Both the position numbers and the translations under genes were made by a program. DNA of 57,853 nt from a virus: the IMG/VR virus record IMGVR_UViG_3300048912_000054, positions 1 through 57,853 of that record; one strand, written 5' to 3'. Below are positions 16,533 to 25,960 of this stretch, one piece after another. The first letter of the stretch is position 1. Every line of letters begins with the position of its first letter. The notes under the pieces were generated by a model. The model had not been told where the DNA came from. It worked only from the letters and a program-made list of their open reading frames with translations, and made no database searches.

Positions 16533-18562
16533 TATTGTGCTGCTCTAGGAAAGATGAGAAGTGCATCATTGTGAATCTTTTGCATGTTCTCTTTAAAGTA
16601 ATCGTGGAAGGCTAACGGGTTATCCGTTGTGATATTGAATTCAAATGTTGGATTGCTTTGTATGTTTGGACTTGGATTACTTCTGAACTGATTCAATCTA
16701 TCGATACGGTCTTGATAATAAGAAATTTCGCCCTTACCATGCGCCATACTTTTTAATCGTTCTTGTTCTGCAATTCTTTGATCCAACGTCATCGCTGATG
16801 TTTGGCTATATGCGTAGGCTCCAATACCAGCGGCTGCAACAAGAGTCGCCCCAATTGGGTTTCTTGCTACTAAGCCAGCTAATGAACGAACAATTCCACC
16901 TTTTGCAACATCTTTCGCAACTTCAGTGGTTTTACCGAGTCCGCCTATCTTAGATAACCATCCAAAAACGGTTGCTAAAGCTCCAGCCAATGTTATCGCG
17001 TAGATAACAAGCTCCATCCAGTTTTTCTTATCTAAAGCATCTCCAATCGCACTATTTTTACCTTGTGCAAAAGCGAGCAAATCAGAAAGTGTTGCTAATC
17101 CTAATAGGACGAGGGTGAGCTTTGCAAACATCGCTCCAAAGGCTGTATTTAAAAACCAAATACCTGTTGTTAGACCACCAATAACCAGAACAGACTTTTG
17201 GACTGTTGGATTTAATTGTTCAAAGTATCCAAGCATGTTTCCGATTAATTCAACAGGCACAGAGAGTGCTGAACCTAATAAGTCAAATGCAACTCCTAAA
17301 CCTTTCACCAATGGTCCAGATTCTGTCAACGCACCGGTAAGCTTATTGAAGAATCTTGCAACAGCAGTGTCAAAACCACTCTTGGCTAATTTCTCAACGG
17401 TTTCTTCCCATTGTTTACGGAATACACCTTGAGCATATTGACTGGACTTTAAATATTTTGACCAACCTAATTCAGCTTGCTTGGCGAGTAACGCAAAGAA
17501 CTTCGGGAGAATTTCATCTGAATTTAATTGGCCACTTGAATTCAGCAGTTGTTGAACTGACATCCCAGCGGCTTGAGCCATTAAAGGAATTGCTCCCTTC
17601 ATGTGTTCGGCCAACTGACCTTTCAATTCTTCTGACATGATTTTACGTTTACCCATCATTTGCTGGATAGCAATCAATGAGCCTTTCGTATCTTCACCAC
17701 TCATACCCATTACTTGGGTATATTTTAGGAGTTGTCCGAAACCTTGTTGTGTATTTCCTTCGAGCTTTGTGCCTTTAGCAGCAGCAACGAATCCTGCATA
17801 GTCTGGAGCGATCTGACGAAGCGTTAAGCCATACTCTCGGCCAACTGTATTAAGAAACTGCATTTCTTTACCAGCAGCTTCAGCAGAGCCTGTAACACTT
17901 AGCATGGCATTGTTAATGCCATTCAATTCTTGGGATATACTGTTCAATGATGCAATGGACCAAGCGGCACCAAAGCCGGGCAGAAACCCACGCATCCAAT
18001 GAGCTGCTTCAGAGCCTACACCTGCCCCCATGAATCCGGCTTTACCTTGTCTACTCCATGAATCCTTTCGATCATTCTTCATGTGTGCAAGGCGTTCAGC
18101 ACCCTCAACTGAAAGCTTGTATCTGTCACCAAGCGTTGAGAAATTTCCACCAACGGTAGATGGATCAATTCCAGCTCTCAAAGCCCTCGTAAACGACGTA
18201 GCACGCGTTCTAAACGTCGACTGGTTGTCAGCCTTAGCCTTGATGTTATTTAGCTTTTCAGTGGCTCTGGCCTCGTTTGCAGTAGCTTTGGCGACGGCTT
18301 CCCTTGTCTTAGCTGCTATGGCTTCTGCTTTTTGTCTGAGGGTGATATTTCTAATCTGCTTCCCTTCGATATCGAGCTGACGCTTCTGAGCCATCTGCGT
18401 CTTGGCTAAGCCTCTTTCGACTTTACCAACAGTTGCATCAAATGCCGATACGAAGGTTTTTAATGACGCTTCTACACTCTTCAGTGATTTTTCAAGGTCT
18501 GTCAGTTGTTTCTTGTCGATCTTAAAGCCGACTGTAGCGAAAAACTTTGCTAAATCTTGCAT
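16532..18562 (-). CDS. Tape measure protein
   Basis: 676 residues, with the expected architecture. A helical N-terminus with charged coiled coil (1-130) leads to the tape-measure domain near 215-375, with MQFLNTVGREYGLTL, KYTQVMGMSGED and IMSEELKGQLAEHMKGAIP. A run of hydrophobic segments (about 420-560) may span the inner membrane at DNA injection. It sets tail length; at 676 residues the tail should be fairly short (inference from the rule that tail length follows tape length). Confidence 0.93.
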   Translation of the reverse strand: MQDLAKFFATVGFKIDKKQLTDLEKSLKSVEASLKTFVSAFDATVGKVERGLAKTQMAQKRQLDIEGKQIRNITLRQKAEAIAAKTREAVAKATANEARATEKLNNIKAKADNQSTFRTRATSFTRALRAGIDPSTVGGNFSTLGDRYKLSVEGAERLAHMKNDRKDSWSRQGKAGFMGAGVGSEAAHWMRGFLPGFGAAWSIASLNSISQELNGINNAMLSVTGSAEAAGKEMQFLNTVGREYGLTLRQIAPDYAGFVAAAKGTKLEGNTQQGFGQLLKYTQVMGMSGEDTKGSLIAIQQMMGKRKIMSEELKGQLAEHMKGAIPLMAQAAGMSVQQLLNSSGQLNSDEILPKFFALLAKQAELGWSKYLKSSQYAQGVFRKQWEETVEKLAKSGFDTAVARFFNKLTGALTESGPLVKGLGVAFDLLGSALSVPVELIGNMLGYFEQLNPTVQKSVLVIGGLTTGIWFLNTAFGAMFAKLTLVLLGLATLSDLLAFAQGKNSAIGDALDKKNWMELVIYAITLAGALATVFGWLSKIGGLGKTTEVAKDVAKGGIVRSLAGLVARNPIGATLVAAAGIGAYAYSQTSAMTLDQRIAEQERLKSMAHGKGEISYYQDRIDRLNQFRSNPSPNIQSNPTFEFNITTDNPLAFHDYFKENMQKIHNDALLIFPRAAQ

Positions 18563-18565
18563 GTA

Positions 18566-18760
18566 TTACCTAGCCTGAACCTTCTGTTGTTCTTTCTTTT
18601 GGATTTCTTCTTCTATGCTGTTCTTAGCTTCAATAATTTCTAGGAAATCGTATAAATCTTCGAGATCATAGATTGAATCAAGCTCATGCTTCGTACAGAG
18701 TTGAGGCTCAAAGAGGAGGACCGTCATAATCTCAAAATCCATTGAGAATGATTTCTCCAA
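18566..18760 (-). CDS. Tail assembly chaperone C-terminal part, possibly made by frameshift
   Basis: 64 acidic residues from a TTG, but the same frame stays open upstream into the preceding gene. No good Shine-Dalgarno precedes the TTG. Relative to the upstream chaperone gene it is in the -1 frame. This is the layout of the tail assembly chaperone pair (lambda G/GT-like), in which a fraction of ribosomes slip to make a fusion that loads the tape measure protein, encoded next. No canonical slippery heptamer was found, so the slip site is unassigned. Confidence 0.65.
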   Translation of the reverse strand: MEKSFSMDFEIMTVLLFEPQLCTKHELDSIYDLEDLYDFLEIIEAKNSIEEEIQKKEQQKVQAR

Positions 18761-18795
18761 CTCTTTTTGAACGGGGCTAGGCGGTTCCTTAGAAT

Positions 18796-19173
18796 TTACA
18801 GATTTTCTACGGAACCGAGTACGGTAAAAACAGATGCGAAGTTAAATTTGATCAGTTCTTTAAGCAGGTTAAAGAGTTTTGCGTAATCTGTACTGAATTC
18901 AAAATCGAAGTTGATTTGCATTCCACCTTTAGTTGCGCCAAGCACAACCATTTCCTTCAGCATTTCTTCATCAAGATCATCAAGATTCTCCGCTAACTTT
19001 TCCAAGGCAATGCTAATTGCTTGTTCTTCGGATTGAGAATTCTTCGTAATCTCAGCAAATGCTGGCAGAAGTACTTTCGCTAATTTCTTCTGGTATTTAA
19101 GACCCTTTGTTGCAGGGTAAGCAGTAAGAAGATAATCAGTACCTTCTACATTTACAGTTTGTTGTTTTAACAT
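18796..19173 (-). CDS. Tail assembly chaperone
   Basis: 125 residues, helical. It begins LKQQTVNVEGTDYLLTAYPATKGL, contains an acidic stretch (NLDDLDEEMLKEMV), and ends FASVFTVLGSVENL. It sits between tube and tape measure genes, where tail assembly chaperones are always found, and is followed by a -1-frame partner. It should bind the tape measure and tube during assembly and be absent from the virion. Confidence 0.8.
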   Translation of the reverse strand: MLKQQTVNVEGTDYLLTAYPATKGLKYQKKLAKVLLPAFAEITKNSQSEEQAISIALEKLAENLDDLDEEMLKEMVVLGATKGGMQINFDFEFSTDYAKLFNLLKELIKFNFASVFTVLGSVENL

Positions 19174-19185
19174 TTGGACTATTCG

Positions 19186-19647
19186 TTAAAGATTAAATAT
19201 ATTTAAAATGGATTTAGCGTTGCCGCCATGATTTATTGTGTAGCTGTCTAAGCAAGCTATATCCCATTTGCGCGTACCGATTTCTGCGGAGAAATGTATC
19301 TCCGAAAGATCAGTTATGAATCCTGTTTCTGAATGGACTTCTGTCGTTCCTGACAAATCCTTCAAAACAATTTGGCAACGTCCTGTGCCTTTAATTAAAT
19401 CTTGTCTTACGATTTCAGAAAATACATCGTTTGCCATAGATGCAGCTCCAACTTCTATTGAAATAATTATTGAGCTGTCTAATGATCTTGAGCGTGTATT
19501 CTTTCCACGGATACCTTTAATCATCTTAAAAGCATCTGTACTTCGTTTAAGACTAATGCTGTCCCAATCTTGGACAACAAAACCGGCTACGCTTAAATTA
19601 ACGTCGCCAGGGTTATATGTGAATACTCTTGCTGTACCAAAATTCAT
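19186..19647 (-). CDS. Tail tube paralogue 3 (DUF3277-like)
   Basis: 153 residues. It keeps the tube pattern of YNPGDVNLSVAGFVVQDWDSISLKR, FSEIVRQDLIKGTG, the central VLKDLSGTTEVHSETGFITD and a C-terminal WDIACLDSYTINHGG. It is shorter than and divergent from the major tube gene. It may cap the tube or form a special ring (inference). The start overlaps the upstream paralogue by 4 bp. Confidence 0.7.
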   Translation of the reverse strand: MNFGTARVFTYNPGDVNLSVAGFVVQDWDSISLKRSTDAFKMIKGIRGKNTRSRSLDSSIIISIEVGAASMANDVFSEIVRQDLIKGTGRCQIVLKDLSGTTEVHSETGFITDLSEIHFSAEIGTRKWDIACLDSYTINHGGNAKSILNIFNL

Positions 19648-20147
19648 CGAATCAGGTTCCCGATAGTTGGAGCAAATGCTGTGACTTGATTAATCAGTTC
19701 TTCAAGTACATCGGGTTGTCCAGAGTTATCGCCAATATTCATTACACCTTCGGAAGCAAGTAACTCCCATGTCCGGGTTTCAATTCCAGAACTAAACGTA
19801 ACATTGGGTAGTGTTGTAATCCATGTGTTAGAACTATGGAAGAATGTACTTCCTGAATTATCTTTTATTGTTAATGGGAACATTCCCATTTGAGTTAGTT
19901 CGTCAATCTCAATCAACTTCATCAGTATCGAATTAGAAGGTGCTGATTGTGAGAGAGTAATATCAATCTTAAAGAGTTGATCTTTTTGAAATGATCGTGA
20001 GACTACACCGTCTGCGCTTTTTCTATTGCTATAGATGGGATTGGACTTCTGAATATTTACAAATGTTCCATCAGCAAAGCCTTCGATTTTATAAAAGCCA
20101 GCGATGAGTACATCAACGCTTGTCGGTGAGTAGGTCCATAAAGCCAT
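19644..20147 (-). CDS. Tail tube paralogue 2 (DUF3277-like)
   Basis: 167 residues. It shares order and key blocks with the neighbouring tube gene: YSPTSVDVLIAGF, MKLIEIDELTQMGMFPLTI, KDNSGSTFFHSSNTWITTLP and RTWELLAS. A second copy of a tube protein with an extra C-terminal helical tail (about 20 residues) may make an initiator or terminator ring. Function inferred from similarity to its neighbour. Confidence 0.72.
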   Translation of the reverse strand: MALWTYSPTSVDVLIAGFYKIEGFADGTFVNIQKSNPIYSNRKSADGVVSRSFQKDQLFKIDITLSQSAPSNSILMKLIEIDELTQMGMFPLTIKDNSGSTFFHSSNTWITTLPNVTFSSGIETRTWELLASEGVMNIGDNSGQPDVLEELINQVTAFAPTIGNLIR

Positions 20148-20171
20148 TGTAAGCCTGAATACTAAAGAGGA

Positions 20172-20190
20172 GAGGGGCGAGATGCCCCTC
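20172..20190 (-). terminator. Hairpin after the major tail tube gene
   Basis: GAGGGGC and GCCCCTC arms with a 5-nt loop, followed on the minus strand by a pyrimidine-rich run. It lies directly after the putative major tube gene and could partly stop transcription or protect its message, raising tube output above the downstream paralogues. Confidence 0.55.
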
Positions 20191-20198
20191 TGTTTAAC

Positions 20199-20717
20199 TT
20201 AGCGCCAACGGTCTTCTATGACGCCACCAAGAGCTTCATATGCAGCAGCATCAGCAGGATCAAACTTCGCATTTCCTGCAATGTTTGTATCGAGATGAAT
20301 AGCGTGAATATGCCACTCTCTAAGTTGCATAGAAGTACCAAAATCGGAATCAGGTACTTTACTAATATATGCTTGAGAGGCGTGATAGATACTACGACCT
20401 GAGTTGTCTTTCACTGTAACAGTGAAGAGGCCAGTCGAATCTAATGTTGCTACATCTTCAAGATAGAGCTGCATCAGAACGTCGTTACTATTAGATGTTT
20501 GTTGAAGAGGGATTACCAAAGTTCCAGAAGTGTTCGGTTGATAAATACGTGTTGGCGTATTATCTGCACCTGTATATTTACCGAATGTGTCGGTATCACG
20601 ACTGATCTTTACAATGGAGTCTTCAGAAAAACCACTGACAATATGAGACATATTGCCTTTTGACAAAACGACCGTTACATCACTCGGTGCGTAAGTCGCA
20701 AGTAATACACTTGCCAT
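20199..20717 (-). CDS. Major tail tube protein (DUF3277 family)
   Basis: 172 residues. It has the DUF3277 order: LLATYAPSDVTVVL at the start, GFSEDSIVKISRDTDTFGK, VPLQQTSNSNDVLMQLYL-type block, FTVTVKDNSGRSIYHASQAYI and REWHIHAI. It lies next to the sheath gene and is the best major tube candidate of the three copies because it alone has the usual C-terminus and is followed by a hairpin. Confidence 0.87.
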   Translation of the reverse strand: MASVLLATYAPSDVTVVLSKGNMSHIVSGFSEDSIVKISRDTDTFGKYTGADNTPTRIYQPNTSGTLVIPLQQTSNSNDVLMQLYLEDVATLDSTGLFTVTVKDNSGRSIYHASQAYISKVPDSDFGTSMQLREWHIHAIHLDTNIAGNAKFDPADAAAYEALGGVIEDRWR

Positions 20718-20733
20718 TATTATTTAACTCCAA

Positions 20734-22029
20734 TTATACGGAAATTGTCCCGGCGATGCGGACAAAATGGATTGCACCGGCAAGAGTGCCTTCGAAGGTG
20801 ATATCTTCAACAGTACGAAGTGCTTTAACGTTCGGTGAAATAGAAGCAACAGAAGGAACGAATACTTTCGGTTTAGGATTATTAGCTAATCCACCATTGG
20901 TAATACCTTCTTGAAGCACTGCATACATTTCGCTTTGGATAAGAGTTAATCCAGCTTGTGTCAGTGGGATTTTCTTAGTATTAACAAGGCGAGAATAAAT
21001 ACGCTCAACCATTCTTGCTTCAAGCCAATCAGCGAAAATCATCACGTCAATGAATTCACCACCTGACATCTTCCCTTCACGCATGATGCTTAAACCACCA
21101 ATTGTTTCGTAGGTGTTGCAATTCTTATTATTTGCGTTGTTGCTTTGAGTTGAAGAAAGCGTATCGCGAGTAACTGAAGAGAGTGATTTGAATTTCCAAG
21201 TATTAGAGCCGGGGGTTTCAGGTAGTTGATAACCGATCCACGCACATTCAGGAAATTGAGTATCAGCGCTTGCGCTATAGCTAATGAATGTTCTTTGGTA
21301 TCCTGCGGCCTTCAATTGAGATGCAATATCTGTTGTTGCTGTTGTTAAGATTGCAGATGAACTTGAGGATGTTCCGTAGATTTTCTTACGCGCTTCAATT
21401 GCTTCAGCGATTACAAGGATATCTGCATCGTTATGTGTCTCTGCTGTCAGTGCATACCAATCATTATTTTCTGATTCAACAGCAGCAATCGAATCAGCCC
21501 AAGACTCTGTGCTTGATGCTAGTGTTAATGCTACGTTGCTTGAAGACTTGATTGACCATGAAGCACCTGGAGATGATACAGATACAGAGAATGTACCATT
21601 CAGGTTATCAGTCATATTGATACCAACAACAGAAGCCGCTGCAAATTGGGAACGGAGAGCTGCGACAATTTCAATAGCTGTTGGAGTTGAATCTGACGTG
21701 GCGCTGATTACAGTGTTGTTGATAGTTAACGAGTAGACTGTATTTGCAGCTACTGTACCAATCGATCCATTTACGCTGTCTACTTGACGACGGCCAACGA
21801 TGATCTTCGGCGGTTTATTTTCTTGAGAGAAGAGTCGTAATGCAGCTTTGTACACATTACTAGATGAAGTAAAATCATCTGCAACTTCTGTGATATCTTC
21901 ATAAACAGCAGTTCGTGAAGAGAAGGCTGTATGTGCTGCCAAGAACAGAGGGATATTAAACGATACTCTGGAAACGGCAGCAGTTTCACGACTGATATTA
22001 ATTTGAATAATGTCGGAAGTGTTGCTCAC
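20734..22029 (-). CDS. Tail sheath protein (DUF3383 family)
   Basis: 431 residues, begun by GTG or the nearby frame start. Motifs of the DUF3383 sheath family are an N-terminal ISRETAAVSRVSFNIPLFLA, then PKIIVGRRQVDS, an inserted beta domain around 85-165, then the C-terminal IFADWLEARMVERIYSRLVN and DITFEGTLAGAIHFVRI. The sheath contracts to drive the tube through the envelope. Its presence defines the contractile-tail morphology. Confidence 0.92.
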   Translation of the reverse strand: MSNTSDIIQINISRETAAVSRVSFNIPLFLAAHTAFSSRTAVYEDITEVADDFTSSSNVYKAALRLFSQENKPPKIIVGRRQVDSVNGSIGTVAANTVYSLTINNTVISATSDSTPTAIEIVAALRSQFAAASVVGINMTDNLNGTFSVSVSSPGASWSIKSSSNVALTLASSTESWADSIAAVESENNDWYALTAETHNDADILVIAEAIEARKKIYGTSSSSSAILTTATTDIASQLKAAGYQRTFISYSASADTQFPECAWIGYQLPETPGSNTWKFKSLSSVTRDTLSSTQSNNANNKNCNTYETIGGLSIMREGKMSGGEFIDVMIFADWLEARMVERIYSRLVNTKKIPLTQAGLTLIQSEMYAVLQEGITNGGLANNPKPKVFVPSVASISPNVKALRTVEDITFEGTLAGAIHFVRIAGTISV

Positions 22030-22069
22030 TATTTTTACCTGTTATTTTTATTATTGAATTAGAAAACGC

Positions 22070-25000
22070 TTATAGGTTTGCTAAGAGAGTTGCCATTTGA
22101 GGTTTATCTACTGGCGATGAGAGACTGCTTGGAGTAAGCATGAACATATAAGATTGATTAACCCACGGGCCACCTGACCAATAAGCCCAACCGTTCCAAA
22201 CATCGGAATTGGAAGTCATATAATTAACAAGGGCCGGACCTTCAGAAGCACAACTAGCATCTGCTGACCAAGCAAACTCACCGAGGAATCCTTTGTAATT
22301 ATTTGTTCTTGCCCACGAAGTGAATGCGGCTAAACGCGTAGAACCTGAATTTAGTGAACAAGTTGAATGTGTTCCGCTGTTGTCACTATCGAGATATTGA
22401 TGTACTTCAAACATGAAGTTAACATCGGAGAATCCTGTCCAAGCTGCTGCATTGCCACTCGATACCCATGAATGAGCACCTGTGTAGGAGCTTCCGGGTA
22501 TTAAAATTAAATGAGAAGTTGTTTCTGCTCTTATTGCATTAACAGCGAGTGTTGCTACCGCCTTCCATTCCGATGCCGTGTGTCCAGTAGGTTCATTCAT
22601 CAAACCAAAGATAACGTTTGTTTGGTTTTTAAAGATGTGAGCAATTCTGGACCAGAAATCAGCAAACTTTTGTGGCATACCTGCGGAGATGCCTGTGGAC
22701 GTTCCAATACTTACATTTGACCAACTTGCTTCATCCCATTTACTTCCGTAGTCATGTGGGTCGATGACCACATACATATTTTTGGAAGCACAATATTGAA
22801 CAACATTATTGATTCTGTTTACTTCAGCTTGGTTCAAAGCTCTATTACAAATTGGTTGGAGCCTTGCACCACTAACAGGGAGTCTAATTAACGTGAACCC
22901 TTTAGCTGCGTAATAGTCAATTTCGGCATTGGTCGGATACGTGTAGTGGAATGAATATGTTCCATACGGTGAAGGTTTATTAAACTCAGCACTGGAGAGA
23001 TTGACTCCTTTAAACTTATTAGGGAGTGTAGGAGGTATGAGAGGTGCTGGATAAGTGCTATTAACAAAGGTGGAAAGGGTTGGTAATGGTGTTGAGTAAT
23101 ATGAAGCGATATCCGCATTAAATGCACTCATATCTTGGTCACTTAATGTGTTCCCAAAGATAAAGAGTTCCCTCACTTTACCAGACCACTTCTCACCGGC
23201 AGCCCATCTAAACCAACCCATGTTGATTTGAGCACGGTTATTGTCCATCACGAGGTTAGGCGCAGTTGTAGTCTGCTGGCCAATAAGTACACCGTCGCGA
23301 TAAGTTTGTTTCCCATTTATGGAATTAGCTGACCAACGTCCTGCGTAGTTATGCCACTCGTTATCAATAACCCCTATAGACAACTCTGTTGGGCTATCAA
23401 TGGATATTTCCCATTTCTTATTCTTGTTAATCCAATTGTTGTAATTACTAAACTGCCAAGACAGTAATCTTCCACCTGAACGGTGTGAGACTCTGGAAAT
23501 GAGGGTCTGTCCTTGTAAGCCTTGCAATACAGAAGGGATATCCGCTCTGTGAATCCACTCCGATCTTCCATCGAATAGAACAGAAGGGTATCCATCAACA
23601 TCATTCAATATAAAGAATGGATAATCTTTTGGAGAGGTTCCACCAACTGTGTTATCTGAGAAGACAGGTTGAATATCTTGTTTCTTTATCCCTTGGTCAT
23701 ACCATCGGACTAATCTTAACGATGAACCTTGTGACCAAGTTTGTATTGCTTCCCTATCCAGATCGCCATCTACAGTGAATCCAAAATCAGCGGATACACT
23801 ATCAATCTCTCTCTTCAAACGAATACATGGCCCAGTGTATGGGCTGAATACTCTTCTGAATGAAAAGATATTATTGGCAAAACTGTCTGAGTTAGAAGCA
23901 GAGAACAAGTCAGGGATAGTACAGTAACTTCCATTCTGAGGATCAGCTAACGATCTATTATTTGTGCAAGATATCGTTATGATCTTCTGAGTAATAGGGG
24001 CATTGTATTTAAAGGTTGCCCTACCGTTGAATCCAGGTGACAACACAACAGAGGATGGTGTGAAAGACCCACCAGCACCATTATCATTCGGTGTCACTGT
24101 GATTGCTTGAGTAATTATTCCTCGATACTCTACTACCCAGTCCTCAGAAGCTTCTCCAGCATTTCCTCTTGCCGGGGTATTAGGGGCAACAAGGAAATAA
24201 TAATTAGGCTGAATACCGACTTCGGTATATTTAGTGAGGACTGCCATCTGTGTGGCGTCTTTAACACCAACAGGTGCTGTTGAGAGTGGGTATGATCCCC
24301 ACAATGGTCCAGCGGTCCAGTAATCAACTTCTAGGGAATGTATCTTACAAAAATCAAGAATATTATCTAAAGCCAAATTCCAACCAGGATCGTCGTTGCC
24401 AGCACCCATTTCTCCGATGTGGCCCTTGTATCCATTCTTTTCCAACCAGTCAGTGAAGACTTTAATTCTTTCACGACCTGTAGTAATGGTTACTCCATTC
24501 TGTATTTCTGTTTGCCAATTGAAATGTGTTCCAGAATTATCTCTATCTAAATAGCAGTGTGCTGAGTAGATAATTTTATTCGATGGATCATTGATATGGA
24601 GGTTGTCGTTGTACTGTGTCCATGTACCAGCAGATGACCAATTATCACCTTCAATGTAAATTGTGGAATCAACATCGACAGTTCGTATCGCATCGACAGC
24701 AGCTTGAGCTGCTAATGGCCAAGCCTGTGGTGACGGCATTGCGTTGGGTTCATTCATCAGGTCATAACTGAGTGTTGATGAATACCCTTGGAATGCAGTG
24801 GCAATCTTTAACCAGAGATCAGCAAAATTCTCATTTGAGACATTAGGGCCACCAATCTTACCTTCAAGCCTTGATCCATAATTATGGACATCGAGAAGAA
24901 CTTTCACATTAACACTAGCGCAGTAATCTACTACTGTTTTAATTCTTCCAAAATACGCTGAGTCAAAAGGTCCATTCAGTTGTGGCTGTAATCTTTCCCA

Positions 25001-25960
25001 TCGAATCGGTAGACGTATTCTGTTGAAACCCTTCGATTTGAAGTAATCAATTTCAGAATTTGATGGAGCTTTATAGTTTGTGCCGTAAACGCCAGGGATA
25101 GCACTGCCTGTGAATTCCAAACCTGCTAAGTTAATCCCCATAGAGAACACACCAAAACTTGGTGATTCAACATTTGTGTATGCATGAACTACAGGGGAGT
25201 AAGCGGAGTATTGGCCATTTCTTGAAGTACGCGATCGATAATAGTAAATACCGTGCGTTGGTAGACCAGTGTCATCAAAAGAGTAAGGGTGGCTCTGTGC
25301 ATTTGCTTGATTATATATTTCCGCCCAATTACTTCCATCAGCACTTCTTTCAACTGTTAGGACGCAGTTTGCCGTGTAGTTGTAAATGTCTACACGTATA
25401 CTTGTATCGGATAATGTAGATACTGATAAATGAGGTATAGCAGGAGGGGCGAGGTAGGGTATTGAAATTTCCTCCCCTCTGAGATTGTTCATTATTATCT
25501 TATCGATAACATCAATCTTTTCGCGACTCTCGGAGGCAAATGCAAATGTGATATCAACAACGTAACGTGGTATCCACTTGGTGTCTCTTTTTTCAGGCTG
25601 AAACTTTGGCTGTCGTTTATTAATAATCGAGATGTTTCTGAAACCAAACTCTTGCCAGTATTTTACATGGGAGAGGTTATGCAGGAATTCAGTACATAGT
25701 GTTGGAGAGTCGTCACCGACAAAAATAAACTGAACCTTACACGAATATTCATTTCTGATTAAAAGGGTTTCAGCATCATCTGTCAGCGTACCTTGATACT
25801 CTCTTCCAACTTGAACAAGTTGATTGGCTACCAAGGCAAGGCAATTTCCCTTCGGCTCTGGATAGCTTTGATACATAAAATATATATGGCTTTGAGGGAT
25901 GCTTGTGACTAACGATACGCAATCGAATAATGCATCTTCAAATTCTTTTAAATAACTCAT
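22070..25960 (-). CDS. Neck/tail-terminator protein fused to two GH5 cellulase domains
   Basis: 1296 residues. Residues 1-165 match the phage neck terminator (gp12-like/LIC_12616) type: a helical start, HIYFMYQSYPEPKG and CKVQFIFVGDD. Next, an FN3-like domain (176-265). A first GH5 domain follows (about 272-590) with catalytic acid Glu404 in LMNEPN and nucleophile Glu517 in HIGEMG. Residues 690-950 resemble the arabinofuranosidase-B/LamG-like module (WYDQGIKKQDI, SVLFDGRSEW). A second GH5 domain (about 982-1296) has Glu1123 in LMNEPTG and Glu1228 in FLGEFAW. Both domains keep both glutamates, so both should be active on beta-1,4-glucan. Between sheath and connector genes, this puts cellulases on the neck as possible whisker-like enzymes. 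Not exported by signal peptide. Confidence 0.85.
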   Translation of the reverse strand: MSYLKEFEDALFDCVSLVTSIPQSHIYFMYQSYPEPKGNCLALVANQLVQVGREYQGTLTDDAETLLIRNEYSCKVQFIFVGDDSPTLCTEFLHNLSHVKYWQEFGFRNISIINKRQPKFQPEKRDTKWIPRYVVDITFAFASESREKIDVIDKIIMNNLRGEEISIPYLAPPAIPHLSVSTLSDTSIRVDIYNYTANCVLTVERSADGSNWAEIYNQANAQSHPYSFDDTGLPTHGIYYYRSRTSRNGQYSAYSPVVHAYTNVESPSFGVFSMGINLAGLEFTGSAIPGVYGTNYKAPSNSEIDYFKSKGFNRIRLPIRWERLQPQLNGPFDSAYFGRIKTVVDYCASVNVKVLLDVHNYGSRLEGKIGGPNVSNENFADLWLKIATAFQGYSSTLSYDLMNEPNAMPSPQAWPLAAQAAVDAIRTVDVDSTIYIEGDNWSSAGTWTQYNDNLHINDPSNKIIYSAHCYLDRDNSGTHFNWQTEIQNGVTITTGRERIKVFTDWLEKNGYKGHIGEMGAGNDDPGWNLALDNILDFCKIHSLEVDYWTAGPLWGSYPLSTAPVGVKDATQMAVLTKYTEVGIQPNYYFLVAPNTPARGNAGEASEDWVVEYRGIITQAITVTPNDNGAGGSFTPSSVVLSPGFNGRATFKYNAPITQKIITISCTNNRSLADPQNGSYCTIPDLFSASNSDSFANNIFSFRRVFSPYTGPCIRLKREIDSVSADFGFTVDGDLDREAIQTWSQGSSLRLVRWYDQGIKKQDIQPVFSDNTVGGTSPKDYPFFILNDVDGYPSVLFDGRSEWIHRADIPSVLQGLQGQTLISRVSHRSGGRLLSWQFSNYNNWINKNKKWEISIDSPTELSIGVIDNEWHNYAGRWSANSINGKQTYRDGVLIGQQTTTAPNLVMDNNRAQINMGWFRWAAGEKWSGKVRELFIFGNTLSDQDMSAFNADIASYYSTPLPTLSTFVNSTYPAPLIPPTLPNKFKGVNLSSAEFNKPSPYGTYSFHYTYPTNAEIDYYAAKGFTLIRLPVSGARLQPICNRALNQAEVNRINNVVQYCASKNMYVVIDPHDYGSKWDEASWSNVSIGTSTGISAGMPQKFADFWSRIAHIFKNQTNVIFGLMNEPTGHTASEWKAVATLAVNAIRAETTSHLILIPGSSYTGAHSWVSSGNAAAWTGFSDVNFMFEVHQYLDSDNSGTHSTCSLNSGSTRLAAFTSWARTNNYKGFLGEFAWSADASCASEGPALVNYMTSNSDVWNGWAYWSGGPWVNQSYMFMLTPSSLSSPVDKPQMATLLANL

